A DNA stretch of 64,000 nt from positions 36,506 through 100,505 of the forward strand of contig JBBATY010000007.1 of assembly GCA_040398525.1 (NCBI GenBank), written 5' to 3'. Under the pieces are notes generated by a model. The model searched no databases, was not told the origin of the DNA, and saw only the letters and a list, made by a program, of their open reading frames with translations. Each line of letters opens with the position of its first letter. Within the stretch, counting starts at the first letter, position 1. The position numbers were made by a program, and so were the translations under genes. The stretch is from VFMC01 sp040398525 (GTDB lineage: Bacteria; Actinomycetota; Acidimicrobiia; Acidimicrobiales; Ilumatobacteraceae). Positions 51,001 through 60,845 of this stretch are shown piece after piece.

Positions 51001-52218
51001 TCAGGCCTTGGCGCGCGTGCGCCGCAGCACCGGATCGGCGACGCGCAGCGTGGTGTCGGCCATGCGCATCACGCGGCCTGCCGCGCCCGGCGTGCGGTTG
51101 TCGATCAGGTTGCCCATCACTGCCAGGGTGATGTCGGCGGCCTTCTGGGTGCCGACGGCGATGCGCAGGCCCGGCCGCAGCAGCCACGGATGGCCGATCA
51201 GGAAGCTGAACCGCCGCCCGGTGCGCAAGAACGCGTCGAAGCGCTCGCCGACGAGTCGGTCGTACACGGCCGGTGCCGTGGCTGGGTTGGCGAGCAGCTG
51301 CTCGACGGCGAGCATGCCGCTCTCGAGCGCGTAGTCGATGCCCTCGCCGTTCATCGGGTTGACGAACCCGGCAGCGTCGCCGACGGCCACCCAGCCCGGC
51401 CCGTGGCGGCGGGTGCTGCTCATCGGCAGCCGCCAGGCGCGGGGCTTGTCGAGGTAGTCGCCGAGGCCCCACGTGGGGCGCACGATGGCGGCGTACTGGT
51501 CGAGCAGGCGGTTGAGGTTCAACTTCTTGAACCCCTTCATCGTGCTGAGCGCGCCGACGCCGATGTTGACGGTGCCGTCGCCGGCGGGGAACATCCAGCC
51601 GTAGCCGGGCACCGGTGTGCCGTGCTCGTCGCGCAGGCTGAGGCATGCCTCGAGGTGCCGCTCGGCATGGCGCGGGGTGGGGGCATAGGCGCGGATGGCC
51701 AGGCCGAACGGCTCGTCGGGATGGCGCTCGGCGCCGAGCACCTTGGCCGCGGCGCCCTGCGCGCCTGCGGCGAGGATGGTGAGCGGGGCGCGGTACTGCT
51801 CGCCGCCGGCGCTGACGCCGACGACGCGGTCGCCGTCGAGCACGGGGAGGGCCTCGGTGCCGAAGCGGATGTCGGCGCCCGACTCGAGGGCTACGTCCAT
51901 CAGGTGCGTGTCGAAGCGGTGGCGCGGCCACACGGCGCCGTGGCCGGGGAAACGCTCGGTGGTGGGCCAGGCCAGCTCGCGGGTCTTCTTCCCGGCGATC
52001 ATCCGCAGACCGTCGATGCGGTGCGCGGGCGACAGATCGATCTTCAGCTCGTCGAGCGCAGCGACCGCTCGGGGAGTGAGGCCGTCGCCGCACACCTTGT
52101 CGCGGCCGTGAGCGCCCTTTTCGAACATCGTCACGCGCAGGCCGGCGCGGGCTGCGGTGATGGCGGCCGCCGACCCACCGGGGCCGGCACCGATGATCAG
52201 CAGGTCGCGCTCGAGCAC
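51001..52218 (-). CDS. Geranylgeranyl reductase family FAD-dependent protein
   Basis: This 405-residue flavoprotein has GAGPGGSAAA (dinucleotide-binding) at the N-terminus, KVCGDGLTPRA typical of the geranylgeranyl reductase group, and VGDAAGFVNPMNGEGIDYAL (second FAD motif). The family reduces isoprenoid double bonds in membrane lipids or menaquinone, or oxidises aromatic compounds. GTG 52218 is 7 nt after CAGGCT; an ATG-like start at 52248 is less well placed. Confidence 0.87.
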   Translation of the reverse strand: MLERDLLIIGAGPGGSAAAITAARAGLRVTMFEKGAHGRDKVCGDGLTPRAVAALDELKIDLSPAHRIDGLRMIAGKKTRELAWPTTERFPGHGAVWPRHRFDTHLMDVALESGADIRFGTEALPVLDGDRVVGVSAGGEQYRAPLTILAAGAQGAAAKVLGAERHPDEPFGLAIRAYAPTPRHAERHLEACLSLRDEHGTPVPGYGWMFPAGDGTVNIGVGALSTMKGFKKLNLNRLLDQYAAIVRPTWGLGDYLDKPRAWRLPMSSTRRHGPGWVAVGDAAGFVNPMNGEGIDYALESGMLAVEQLLANPATAPAVYDRLVGERFDAFLRTGRRFSFLIGHPWLLRPGLRIAVGTQKAADITLAVMGNLIDNRTPGAAGRVMRMADTTLRVADPVLRRTRAKA

Positions 52219-52251
52219 GTCGAACAGCCTGCCAGCACGGCGGAGCACTCA

Positions 52252-52319
52252 CACACCCGGGCCACGCCATCGCGGTGAGACATCGGGCGCACCACCAGCC
52301 TCACCGCTCACCGGGTGTG
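52252..52319. repeat. Inverted repeat between GGR and oleD genes
   Basis: CACACCCGG (52252-52260) and CCGGGTGTG (52311-52319) are exact reverse complements 50 bp apart, in the 110-bp intergenic space downstream of the olefin operon. They may form the base of a long terminator-like stem. Confidence 0.45.
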
Positions 52320-52327
52320 CGGGCGGG

Positions 52328-53308
52328 TCAGGGGGTGGCGAACGAGGCGGCGAGGCGGGCGAGGCCTTCGTCGACGGTGACCGTCGGCGACCAGCCGAGG
52401 TCGTCGCGTGCCGGCCGCGGGTCGAACCAGTGGGCCGTGCCGAGCTGCTCGGCGAGGAACCTGGTGAGCGGTGGCTCGCCGGCGTCGGGCCCGCGCAGCG
52501 CCCAGACCCGTTCGACGAGCGCCCCGGCGCCGACGGCCAGCCGCCGCGGCACCCGGCGTGGGGTGATGTCGACGCCTGCTGCGCGGCAGATGCCGGCCAC
52601 CAGCTCGGCCACGGGCCGAGGTTCGCCGTTGGCGATCACGTAGCTGCGGCCGAGGCACGTGGCGTCCGGGCCGATGGCGTCGAGGGCGGCCACGAGCGCG
52701 CTCGCCGCATTGTCGATGTAGGTCGTGTCGATCAGCGCCGTGCCGTCGCCCACCAGCGCGAGCCGTCCGGCCCGGGCGCGCTCGATGATGCGCCCGACGA
52801 GCTGGGTGTCGCCCGGGCCCCACACCAGGTGCGGGCGGATGACGACGATCGGCAACTGGGGTCCGGCGGCGTGCTGCACGAGGTGCTCGGCGATCGCCTT
52901 CGACTCGGCGTACCAGGCGCCGCTGCGTCCGGTGACCGCCGGTGTGGCCCCGACACCGACCAGGGCCTCGCCGGCGTGGGCGACCGATGGCGTCGACACG
53001 TGCACCATGCGGGCGATGCCGTGGCGGCGAGCGGCGGCGACCACGTTGGCCGTGCCGTCGACGTTGATGCTGCGGTAGTCGTCCCAGCTGCCGACCACGC
53101 CCACCTTGGCCGCCAGGTGGATCACGGCGTCGCACTCACCGACAGCACGCTCGACGAGGTCGGCGTCGCGGACGTCGCCCAGCACCTGGGGCACGTCGAG
53201 CGCGGCCGGCGACCGCTGGAACAGCACCACCTCGTCGCCGCGGGCGAGCAGGCGCTCGGCCGTCGACCTGGCGAGCAGGCTCGACCCACCGGTCAGCAGC
53301 ACCCTCAT
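52328..53308 (-). CDS. oleD: OleD: NAD(P)H-dependent 2-alkyl-3-oxoalkanoate reductase
   Basis: This 326-residue extended SDR (3-beta-HSD-like) has the catalytic YAESK and a Rossmann start MRVLLTGGSSLLARSTAERL in which the middle Gly of GxxGxxG is Ser/Leu. It reduces the OleA product to the beta-hydroxy acid that OleC converts to a beta-lactone. ATG 53308 overlaps the oleBC stop as ATGA. It is the last gene of the operon. Confidence 0.88.
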   Translation of the reverse strand: MRVLLTGGSSLLARSTAERLLARGDEVVLFQRSPAALDVPQVLGDVRDADLVERAVGECDAVIHLAAKVGVVGSWDDYRSINVDGTANVVAAARRHGIARMVHVSTPSVAHAGEALVGVGATPAVTGRSGAWYAESKAIAEHLVQHAAGPQLPIVVIRPHLVWGPGDTQLVGRIIERARAGRLALVGDGTALIDTTYIDNAASALVAALDAIGPDATCLGRSYVIANGEPRPVAELVAGICRAAGVDITPRRVPRRLAVGAGALVERVWALRGPDAGEPPLTRFLAEQLGTAHWFDPRPARDDLGWSPTVTVDEGLARLAASFATP

Positions 53309-56252
53309 CGCCGGCTCCGTCGCGCGGCGAGGCGCCCACGGCCGGCCTGCACCGTGACGCGCAGCCGTCCGGGTGCTCCGGGCGAGCGGGCCGAGTCGCC
53401 GGCGAGCACCTGCGTGGCCCAGCCGGCCAGGGCGGTGCGGTCGATCTTGGTGTTGTGGCGGATGTCGACGGGCAGCGCTGCCACCTGCAGCACTGCGGCC
53501 ACGGGGTGGGCGACCGACGCACGCACCTGGCCGGCGAGCTCGGGTGCCGCCAGCCCCTCGGATGCACCGGGCCGCTCGACCACCACCACCAGCTGCTGGC
53601 AACCCACGGGGCCCACCCCCACGGCGGCGCAGCGCTCGACGGCGGGCAGGGCCTCGACGGCCACCTCGACGGGGACGGGGGTGACCGGGCCGCGCTCGGT
53701 GTGCACCACGTGCACGCTGCGGCCCTCGATCCACAGCCGCCCGACGGAGTCGACGTGGCCCACGTCGCCCGAGCGGTGCCACACCGTGCCGGCGGTGTCG
53801 ACCGGGCGGGCGTCGTGCTGGGTGCGCCACAGCTGGTCGTAGCCGTCGGACAGCCACGGGGTGCGTACCAGCACCTCGCCGGTGGTGCGCGGGCGCAGCT
53901 CGGTGACCGGCAGCCGGGCGTCGAACCCGAGCGGGGCGATGCGCACCTCGGCGCCGTCGACGGGCCGCCCGACGCACACACCGTGACTGTCGCGCGCGAC
54001 CAGGCTGTCGAGGGTGGCTAGGTCGACATCGGCCACCGGCAGGCACTCGGTCATCCCGTACGGCGTGTGCAGTTCGGCGGCGGGGCAGCGCTCGGCCATC
54101 GCCCGCAGCGTGGCGATCGGCACCGGTGCACCTGCCGACAGCACGAGGCGCAGCGCCGCGAAGCGCCGGTCGCCGCCTCGTGCCGCTGCTGTTGCCGCGG
54201 CCGGCGTCGACGTGCGCACCACGTTGGCGAGCGCGGCGGGTGAGGCGAACACGATGGTGGCATCGATCGAGGCGCACGCCGCGGCCAACGCGTCGGCGGT
54301 GAGCGCACCCGGTGTGGTGACGTCGACGTCGGGGATGCACGAGGCGATGCCGAGCGCCGGGCCGTAGAGCGCGAACGGGGCGAAGGCGGCGACGAGGCGG
54401 TCGGCGGTGGTGATGGCGTAGGTGCGGGCGAGCGCGTCGCGCTGCGCGGCGAGCTGGTGGTGCCGGTAGCGCACTCCCTTGGCGGGCCCGGTGGCGCCGG
54501 AGGTGTAGAGCACGGCGGCGTGGTCGTCGGGCCCGGGCTCGGGCGGCAGTGGCGCGCCCGAACGAGCGAGGTCGTCGAGGGTGAGCTCCGAGCCGGGCGC
54601 CGGGCGCGTCCCCACCGTGATCGCGCGCGCCCCCGGGGCCCAGCGCATCGTGCGCGCTGCGGCGATCGCCTGGGTGGGCCCGATCACCCACGTCGCCCGA
54701 GCGGCGCGCACGGCGGCGCCGAGGCCGCGCAGGCCCAACCCACGGTCGGCCACCACGGTGACGGCCCCCGCCCGCCAGCACCCGTAGACGGCGGCGAGCA
54801 GATCGGGCCCGGGTGGGGTGAGCAGGGCGACGCGGTCGCCGGGCTGCAGGCCGTGCTCGACGAGCCCGCGAGCGATGCCCTCGACGCGTCGGTGCAGCGC
54901 GGCGAAGGTGATCGTGGTGCCGGTGGCGCCGTCGGCGTAGGCGATCCGGTCGGCCGTGGCGGGGTCGCCCGCCCGCTCGGCGAGGGCTGCCCAGGTGGGC
55001 CGCCACGTGGGCGCACCCGCGTCGTCGCCGTCGCTGCCGTCGTGGTTACCGGCCGAGGTGGCCAGCGTGGCCAGGGTGGCGGGCGCAGCGGCGGACGGGG
55101 TGGTGGTGAGGCCGGCGCGCGGCGAGCTGCCCGGCAGCGTGGGGCCCACGACGTCGTGCAGCCAGGCCCCGAGCACACCGGCCACATCGGCCACCGAGGT
55201 CTCGANNNNNNNNNNNNNNNNNNNNNNNNNNNNNNNNNNNNNNNNNNNNNNNNNNNNNNNNNNNNNNNNNNNNNNNNNNNNNNNNNNNNNNNNNNNNNNN
55301 NNNNNACGTCGTGCAGCCAGGCCCCGAGCACACCGGCCACATCGGCCACCGAGGTCTCGAGCGGGCTGAGGTGGCCCGCCTTCGGGAAGCGGTGCAGGTG
55401 CGGGTGGCGCAGGCGGGCGGCGAGGTCGTGGGCGAAGTCGTCGTCGAACACCGGGTCGGCCGCGCCCCACACCACCAGGCTCGGCACGTCGAGCTCGCCC
55501 AGCGTCGCGGCCACTGCGGCGATGGCTGCCGCCGAGGGGTGGTCGTCGGTGAAGGGCACGTCGTCGACGAAGTCGGCGATCGCGTTGCGCAGTGCTGCAG
55601 TGCGATAGGGGGCGCGCAGCGCGTCGCGGCTGGTGGCGTCGAGCTTGCGCAGCGACAGTGCCCCGGTGCCGTCGACGAACACCCGCGTGCGCCGGCCGAC
55701 GAAGTCGGTGACCGGACCGCTGGCTGCCACCCGGATCAACCACGGTGCCTTCCGCCCGGCGGGCACGGCGATGCCGGTGTTGCACAGGGCGAGGCCGACC
55801 AGGCGTCCGGCCGCAGCCGGCGAGACGGCCCAGCCCTGGGCCACGGCACCGCCCCAGTCGTGGCCCACCACGACGATCGGGCCCTCGATGGCCAACGCGT
55901 CGATGACGTCGCCGAGGTCGGCCACACGCGCGGCGTAGCGGCGGTTGCCGAGGCGTTCGGAGTAGCCCATGCCGAGCTGGTCGACAGCGATCACCCGATG
56001 CCTGGGGTCGAGCCGGGTGAGCACCTCGCGCCACAGGTAGCCCCAGGTGGGGTTGCCGTGCACGCACACGACGGTCGGCCCCGGGGCCTCACCTGCCGCG
56101 GGCGCGGCGGGTCGGTCGAGCACATGCCAGCGATGTGTGCTGCCGTCGTGGCTCGTGACGTCGACCAGGCGCGACCAGGTCGGGTCGATGCCCCATCGCC
56201 GGAACTGCTCGGGGGTGGGCAGCTCGGGCGACACGACGCCGCCCGCGCTCAC
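53305..56252 (-). CDS. oleBC: OleBC fusion: beta-lactone decarboxylase plus beta-lactone synthetase (artificial gap)
   Basis: The N-terminal OleB half is an alpha/beta hydrolase with HGNPTWGYLW, nucleophile Asp in VVGHDWGG and His in KAGHLSPLE, related to haloalkane dehalogenases. The C-terminal OleC half is an AMP-dependent synthetase with YTSGATGPAKGV and YGMTECLPVA. OleC forms the beta-lactone and OleB decarboxylates it to the alkene. A gap (55206-55305) has identical 55-bp flanks; removing 155 bp yields one 930-residue frame. Such OleBC fusions are known in actinobacteria. GTG 56252 overlaps the oleA stop. Confidence 0.9.
55151..55360. other. Assembly gap with identical 55-bp flanks (in oleBC)
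   Basis: The 55 bases at 55151-55205 recur exactly at 55306-55360 around 100 Ns. Collapsing them restores the fused frame. It has the same overlap length as the gap in larC. Confidence 0.9.
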
Positions 56253-57274
56253 CACACCAGTTCGGTGAAGCTGGTGTTGAGGCCCGAGCCGATGCCCATG
56301 CAGAGCACCCGGTCTCCGGGCTTCAGGTCGGCCTCGACGCTCGCCAGCGTGATCGGGATCGCCGCCGGCCCGACGTTGCCGTAGTGCGGGAAGGTGAGCG
56401 GCACGAGCGAAGGGTCGATGCCCAGGCGCTGGCAGATGAGCCGGGTGTGCACGGCGCTGACCTGGTGGACGATGTAGCGGTCCATCCCGCCGGCCCAGTC
56501 GAAGTCGGCGCGGGCGTCGTTCCAGGCGGCCTCGGCCAGGTCGAGGCCGGCTTCGAGCAGGCCCTTGGTGTCGGTGGTCATCCGGTCGAGCGTGCCGACA
56601 CACAGGGTGTGGTGCTCGGTGCCGGCGCGGGTGACACCACCCACCAGGCGGTGGGCGCCGGCGTGCTGGTCGAGCGGGCCGAGCACCATGGCCGCGGCAC
56701 CCGAACCGATGGTGAGCGAGGCGAACTCGGCGAACACGTCGTCGGCGGTGGCGGTGGGCGACTTCAGTCGCTCGATGGTCTGCAGCTGCGTGTAGCGGCT
56801 GCCCTCACCGTCGACGATCAGCGCGTAGCGGATGAATCCGCTGTCGATGGCGGTGGCGGCGAGGTGCATCGCGTTGACGAAGCCGAGGCACGCGTTGGCC
56901 AGGTCGAAGTTGGTGCACGAGGTGGGCAGGCCGAGCTGGTGGTGCACGGCACAGGCGAGCGAGGGCTCGAGGTGGTGCTTGCACACCGAGGTCGAGATGA
57001 GCATGCCGATCTCGGCGGGGTCGATGCCTGCGGCATCGATGGCCTGCTGGCCGGCGAGCGCAGCAGCCTGGTCGAAGGTGAGCCCGTCGGGCCACCAGCG
57101 TCGCTCCTTCACCCCGGCGAGGTCGGCCAGCAGCCCGGCGCGCAGTCCGCACCGCTTGTAGGTCTCGGCGAGCTGCTCGTCGATCCAGTCCGAGCTCACC
57201 ACCTCCGGCGGCTCGACCGCTTCGACGCTCAAGACGCCGGCGTTGCGGTGGGTGAAACTCGAGTTGCCGGTCAA
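56249..57274 (-). CDS. oleA: OleA: thiolase-fold 2-alkyl-3-ketoacid synthase
   Basis: The product has 341 residues, KAS III-like. Catalytic Cys lies in NFDLANACLGFVNA (about residue 127), His in YIVHQVSAVH and Asn in FPHYGNVGP. EQLAETYKRCGLRAGLL and ERRWWPDG are OleA-typical. It condenses two fatty acyl-CoAs head to head, the first step to long-chain olefins. TTG 57274 has AGGAG 7 nt upstream, and no ATG or GTG fits. GTGA couples it to oleBC. Confidence 0.9.
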   Translation of the reverse strand: MTGNSSFTHRNAGVLSVEAVEPPEVVSSDWIDEQLAETYKRCGLRAGLLADLAGVKERRWWPDGLTFDQAAALAGQQAIDAAGIDPAEIGMLISTSVCKHHLEPSLACAVHHQLGLPTSCTNFDLANACLGFVNAMHLAATAIDSGFIRYALIVDGEGSRYTQLQTIERLKSPTATADDVFAEFASLTIGSGAAAMVLGPLDQHAGAHRLVGGVTRAGTEHHTLCVGTLDRMTTDTKGLLEAGLDLAEAAWNDARADFDWAGGMDRYIVHQVSAVHTRLICQRLGIDPSLVPLTFPHYGNVGPAAIPITLASVEADLKPGDRVLCMGIGSGLNTSFTELVW

Positions 57275-57393
57275 CGTGTGCTCCTGTCTCCATCGCCGGC
57301 CTGCGGTGCGGGTGGCTCCGAGCGGAGACCGGCGGTGAGGCATGCGCCGCTCTCACTGTAGACCGCTCGAGCCCGTTGCGCCCGTGCGCTGGG

Positions 57394-57399
57394 TAACGT
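57394..57399 (+). promoter_or_regulatory. -10 hexamer, DDAH-like gene
   Basis: TAACGT is 7 nt upstream of GTG 57407, which selects that start over GTG 57398 (the latter overlaps the box). Confidence 0.5.
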
Positions 57400-57406
57400 G
57401 CGGCAC

Positions 57407-58189
57407 GTGCCGTCCGTCCGTGCCCTGGTCCGCCGACCCGGTCCTCGCCTCGCCGAGGGCCTGGTCACCCACATCGAGCGCACGCCGGTCGACGTGCACC
57501 TCGCCGAGCAGCAGTGGGTCGCCTATGTCGACGCGCTGCGCACCGAGGGGTGGGAGGTGCACGAGGTCGAGCCGGCTCCCCACTGCGCCGACGCGGTGTT
57601 CGTCGAGGACACGATGGTGGTGTTCGGCGATGTGGCGGTGATCTCGCTGCCCGGCGCCGAGTCGCGCCGCCCCGAGATCGAGGCCGCCGAACGGGCCGCT
57701 GCCGGCCTCGGCCTGACGATCGAACGGATTGCGCTGCCGGGCACGCTCGACGGCGGCGACGTGCTGAAGGTCGGCTCGACGGTCTACGTCGGCCAGGGCG
57801 GGCGCACCAACGCCGAGGGGATCGCCCAGTTGGCCGCGCACCTCGAGCCGCGTGGCGCCACCGTCGTCACAGTGCCGATCAGCAAGGTGCTCCACCTCAA
57901 GTCGGCGGTCACCGCACTGCCCGACGGCACGGTGATCGGCTTCGAGCCCCTCGTCGACGACCCGAGCGTGTTCCCCCAATTCCTCGCCGTGCCCGAGGAG
58001 GGCGGTTCGCACGTGGTGCTGCTGGGCGGCAACCGGCTGCTGATGTCGACCGACGCGCCCCGCTCGGCCGAGCTGTTCGCGTCGCTCGGCTACGAGCCGG
58101 TGCAGGTCGACATCTCCGAGTTCGTCAAGCTCGAAGGGTGCGTGACGTGCCTGTCGGTGCGCGTGCGCCCCAGCGAGGCGGCCGGCTGA
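57407..58189 (+). CDS. Dimethylarginine dimethylaminohydrolase family protein
   Basis: The product has 260 residues of the amidinotransferase fold. The catalytic Cys is in KLEGCVTCLSV near the C-terminus, His in HLKSAVTALPDG, and the guanidine-binding acid in VFVEDTMVVFGD. It hydrolyses methylated arginine or a related guanidino compound to citrulline-type products. Its TGA overlaps the next ATG as TGATG. Confidence 0.88.
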   Translation: MPSVRALVRRPGPRLAEGLVTHIERTPVDVHLAEQQWVAYVDALRTEGWEVHEVEPAPHCADAVFVEDTMVVFGDVAVISLPGAESRRPEIEAAERAAAGLGLTIERIALPGTLDGGDVLKVGSTVYVGQGGRTNAEGIAQLAAHLEPRGATVVTVPISKVLHLKSAVTALPDGTVIGFEPLVDDPSVFPQFLAVPEEGGSHVVLLGGNRLLMSTDAPRSAELFASLGYEPVQVDISEFVKLEGCVTCLSVRVRPSEAAG

Positions 58190-58902
58190 TGTCGACCGAT
58201 CGCGAGCTGCTCGAGGGCCCGCGGTCGCGGCGGGCCGAGCTCGGCACGGTGCTGCGGGTGAACCGCGACATGGTGCGTGGCCTGCGCCGGTTGCACTTCG
58301 TCGGCCCGTCGGTGACGGTGTTCGGCTCGGCGCGCACACCCGAGCACAGCCCCGACTACGCGCTGGCACGCCAGATGGGTGGTCGCCTCGCCGGCCTCGG
58401 CTTCACGGTCATCACCGGTGGTGGCCCGGGCATCATGGAGGCCGCGAACCGTGGGGCGCGCGATGCGGGTGGGCACAGCGTCGGCTGCAACATCGTGCTG
58501 CCGCACGAGCAGCAGCCCAACCCCTACCTCGACGTCAGCATCGACTTCCGCTACTTCTTCGTCCGCAAGATGATGCTGGTGAAGTACTCGTACGCGTTCG
58601 TGGTGCTGCCCGGCGGGTTCGGCACGATGGACGAGCTGTTCGAGGCGCTCACCCTCATCCAGACCGGCAAGATCCACGACTTCCCGATGGTGGTGATGGG
58701 CTCGCAGTACTGGCAGCCGATGCGCGAGCAGATCGACGTGATGCTGTCGAACGGGATGATCAGCGAGCCCGATCTCGACCTGCTGCTGTTCACCGACGAT
58801 GTCGACCACGCGGTCGACCATGTGCGGGCCAAGGCGATCGACCGGTTCCGCCTGCACCATCGCCTGCGGCCGTCGCGGCTGCTGGGCGAGCGTCGCAGCT
58901 GA
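58189..58902 (+). CDS. LOG family protein (TIGR00730-type)
   Basis: This 237-residue Rossmann-like fold has GGGPGIMEAANRGA and the PGGFGTMDELFE motif (PGGxGTxxE) that defines LOG phosphoribohydrolases, which release cytokinin-type bases from nucleotides. Many bacterial members have other or unknown nucleotide substrates. It is coupled to the DDAH-like gene. Confidence 0.9.
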   Translation: MSTDRELLEGPRSRRAELGTVLRVNRDMVRGLRRLHFVGPSVTVFGSARTPEHSPDYALARQMGGRLAGLGFTVITGGGPGIMEAANRGARDAGGHSVGCNIVLPHEQQPNPYLDVSIDFRYFFVRKMMLVKYSYAFVVLPGGFGTMDELFEALTLIQTGKIHDFPMVVMGSQYWQPMREQIDVMLSNGMISEPDLDLLLFTDDVDHAVDHVRAKAIDRFRLHHRLRPSRLLGERRS

Positions 58903-58936
58903 CGGGCCCGATCGGCGCTCGCCCGGGCCGGGCTGC

Positions 58937-60406
58937 TCAGGGCAGCGGTGTGGGCACGTGCATCACCGGGTCGGGGGCGCGGCCGATGCCGCCGTCGGCC
59001 ACCAGCATGTCGGTGTGCGTGCGCTCGGTGTGCTGCGAACGCCACAGCAGCATCTCCTGCGCGTACCGCAGCACCACCGAGGGGTCGTCGACGAGGGTCC
59101 GCCAGTTCGGGTCGGCGGCGAGGTCGAAGCACCGCCACGAGCCGTCGCCGAACTGCACGTAGGCGCCGTCGCGGTCGCGCAGCACGGCCAGGTGCTGGCG
59201 CTCGAGGCGGCGGTCCCACGGCCAGTCGTGGGCGCTGCCGTCGATGAAGATGTGCCGCCAGTCGTACTCCCAGTGCGCAGCGGTGCGCCACCAGGGCGGG
59301 GTCGTGCCGGTGAGGAACGGGGTGAGCGGCAGGCCGTCGCACTGCGCAGGCACGGGCACGCCGATGGCCTCGCAGATCGTGGGCATCACGTCGACGTTCT
59401 CGGTGAACTCGTCGACGACGGTGCCGTGTGCCTCGGAGTGGTGGGGGTGGTGCACCAGGCAGAGGATGTGGTGGCTCTCCTCGAAGTAGCCGACCTTGCC
59501 GAGCAGGCCCTGGTCGCCGAGCTGCTCGCCGTGGTCGGCGGTGACGACGACGAGGGTGTCGTCCCACAGCCCGGCTGCCTCGAGCGCGTCCCAGATGCGG
59601 CCGAGCTGGGCGTCGACCTCGCTGATCATCCCGAGGTACTGGGTGCGGATGTGGCGCATCTCGGTGTCGTCGGAGGGGGCACCGGTCATGGCGACGACGC
59701 CGTCGTGCAGCGGGTGGCGCACGTCGGGCTCGGGCGCCGGCGTGGGCGTGCCCACCTCGGCCGGGTCGTACATCGTGGCGAAGTGGCCGGCTGCGGCGTA
59801 GGGCGGATGCGGCCGCAGGTACGACAGGTGGGCGAACCACGGCTCGCCGGTTGGCCGGGTGTCGAGCCAGTCGAGGAACTGCTCGGTCAGGAACGCCGAC
59901 ACGCTCACCTCGGCGGGCCGCTCGTGCTCGGTGCCCAGCGCGTCGTAGCCGCCGCCGAGGTCGGTGTGGCCGCGCTCGGCGAGCCAGGCCAACCAGGGCA
60001 GGTGGTCGTCGGGCAGGTGCACCACCGGGTCGAAGCCGGGCAGCACGCCGGTGTAGGTCTGCATGCGCGGGTCGTCGGGCCCGCTGGCCTCGCGCGGGTC
60101 GATGCTCTGGTCGGTGTAGCCGAACAACGCCGGTCGGTAACCGCTGCGCAGGCCCGCCTTGGCGACGTTGTCGAAGCGCTGGTCGAGTGGGGTGCCGTTG
60201 GCCACCACCCGGTTGTTCATCTGGTAGGTGCCGGTGTACAGCGCCGCTCGGCCCGGTGAGCACGGGGTGGCCTGGCTGTAGTGGCGGGCGAAGCGCACGC
60301 CGGCCGCGGCCAGCCGGTCGAGGTTCGGGGTGCGCGCCAGCGGGTGCCCGGCACAGCCGAGGCAGTCGGCGCGGAACTGGTCGAGGGTGATGAGCAGCAC
60401 GTGCAT
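58937..60406 (-). CDS. Sulfatase / phosphonate monoester hydrolase-like enzyme
   Basis: The product has 489 residues. The first metal site is LLITLDQFRADCLG, the formylglycine-type CSPGR is in TPCSPGRAALYTG (Cys49), and the second metal site is VTADHGEQLGD. The length and CxPGR form are close to phosphonate monoester hydrolases. It needs a formylglycine-generating enzyme, not seen in this window. TAGCGT lies 9 nt before ATG 60406. Confidence 0.88.
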   Translation of the reverse strand: MHVLLITLDQFRADCLGCAGHPLARTPNLDRLAAAGVRFARHYSQATPCSPGRAALYTGTYQMNNRVVANGTPLDQRFDNVAKAGLRSGYRPALFGYTDQSIDPREASGPDDPRMQTYTGVLPGFDPVVHLPDDHLPWLAWLAERGHTDLGGGYDALGTEHERPAEVSVSAFLTEQFLDWLDTRPTGEPWFAHLSYLRPHPPYAAAGHFATMYDPAEVGTPTPAPEPDVRHPLHDGVVAMTGAPSDDTEMRHIRTQYLGMISEVDAQLGRIWDALEAAGLWDDTLVVVTADHGEQLGDQGLLGKVGYFEESHHILCLVHHPHHSEAHGTVVDEFTENVDVMPTICEAIGVPVPAQCDGLPLTPFLTGTTPPWWRTAAHWEYDWRHIFIDGSAHDWPWDRRLERQHLAVLRDRDGAYVQFGDGSWRCFDLAADPNWRTLVDDPSVVLRYAQEMLLWRSQHTERTHTDMLVADGGIGRAPDPVMHVPTPLP

Positions 60407-60453
60407 GTGCTGGCGACGCTAGTCGTGCGCGTCGCGCCGACGGGTGGTCGCCC

Positions 60454-60696
60454 TCAGCCGCCGGTGACGGCCTTGATCGCCACCTGCACGTCGACCACCG
60501 AGGGGTTCACGAGGCCTTTCGAGCCACCGATCACCACGGTGGGCACGGTCTCGTTGCCGTTGGCGATCGAGCGGACCGTGGCGGCAGCCTCGGGGTCGTC
60601 CCAGATGTTGATCCGCTCGTGGTCGATGCCGTGCTTGTCGAGTTGACGGAACAGCATCCCGCAGAACGGGCACCCAGGACGCCAGTACACCGTCAC
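60454..60696 (-). CDS. Glutaredoxin/mycoredoxin-like protein
   Basis: This 80-residue thioredoxin-fold protein has WRPGCPFCGML (CPFC) at the N-terminus and the TVPTVVIGG cis-Pro loop. Mycoredoxins of actinobacteria use this CxxC to reduce mycothiol mixed disulfides. GTG 60696 is 6 nt after ACATCT; the longer frame to 60900 has no domain support. Confidence 0.85.
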   Translation of the reverse strand: MTVYWRPGCPFCGMLFRQLDKHGIDHERINIWDDPEAAATVRSIANGNETVPTVVIGGSKGLVNPSVVDVQVAIKAVTGG

Positions 60697-60845
60697 GAGG
60701 CCAGATGTTGGAGAACTGTTTGCTTGCACGGATCGCTCAACACCGGAACAGTCCGTAGATGTTCCCGGGCCGAGGCCCTTTCTCCGATCGGACGTGACGA
60801 GTGGCCACCCCCAGCCATCCGGCGACACGCATTGACTCGGTGGGT

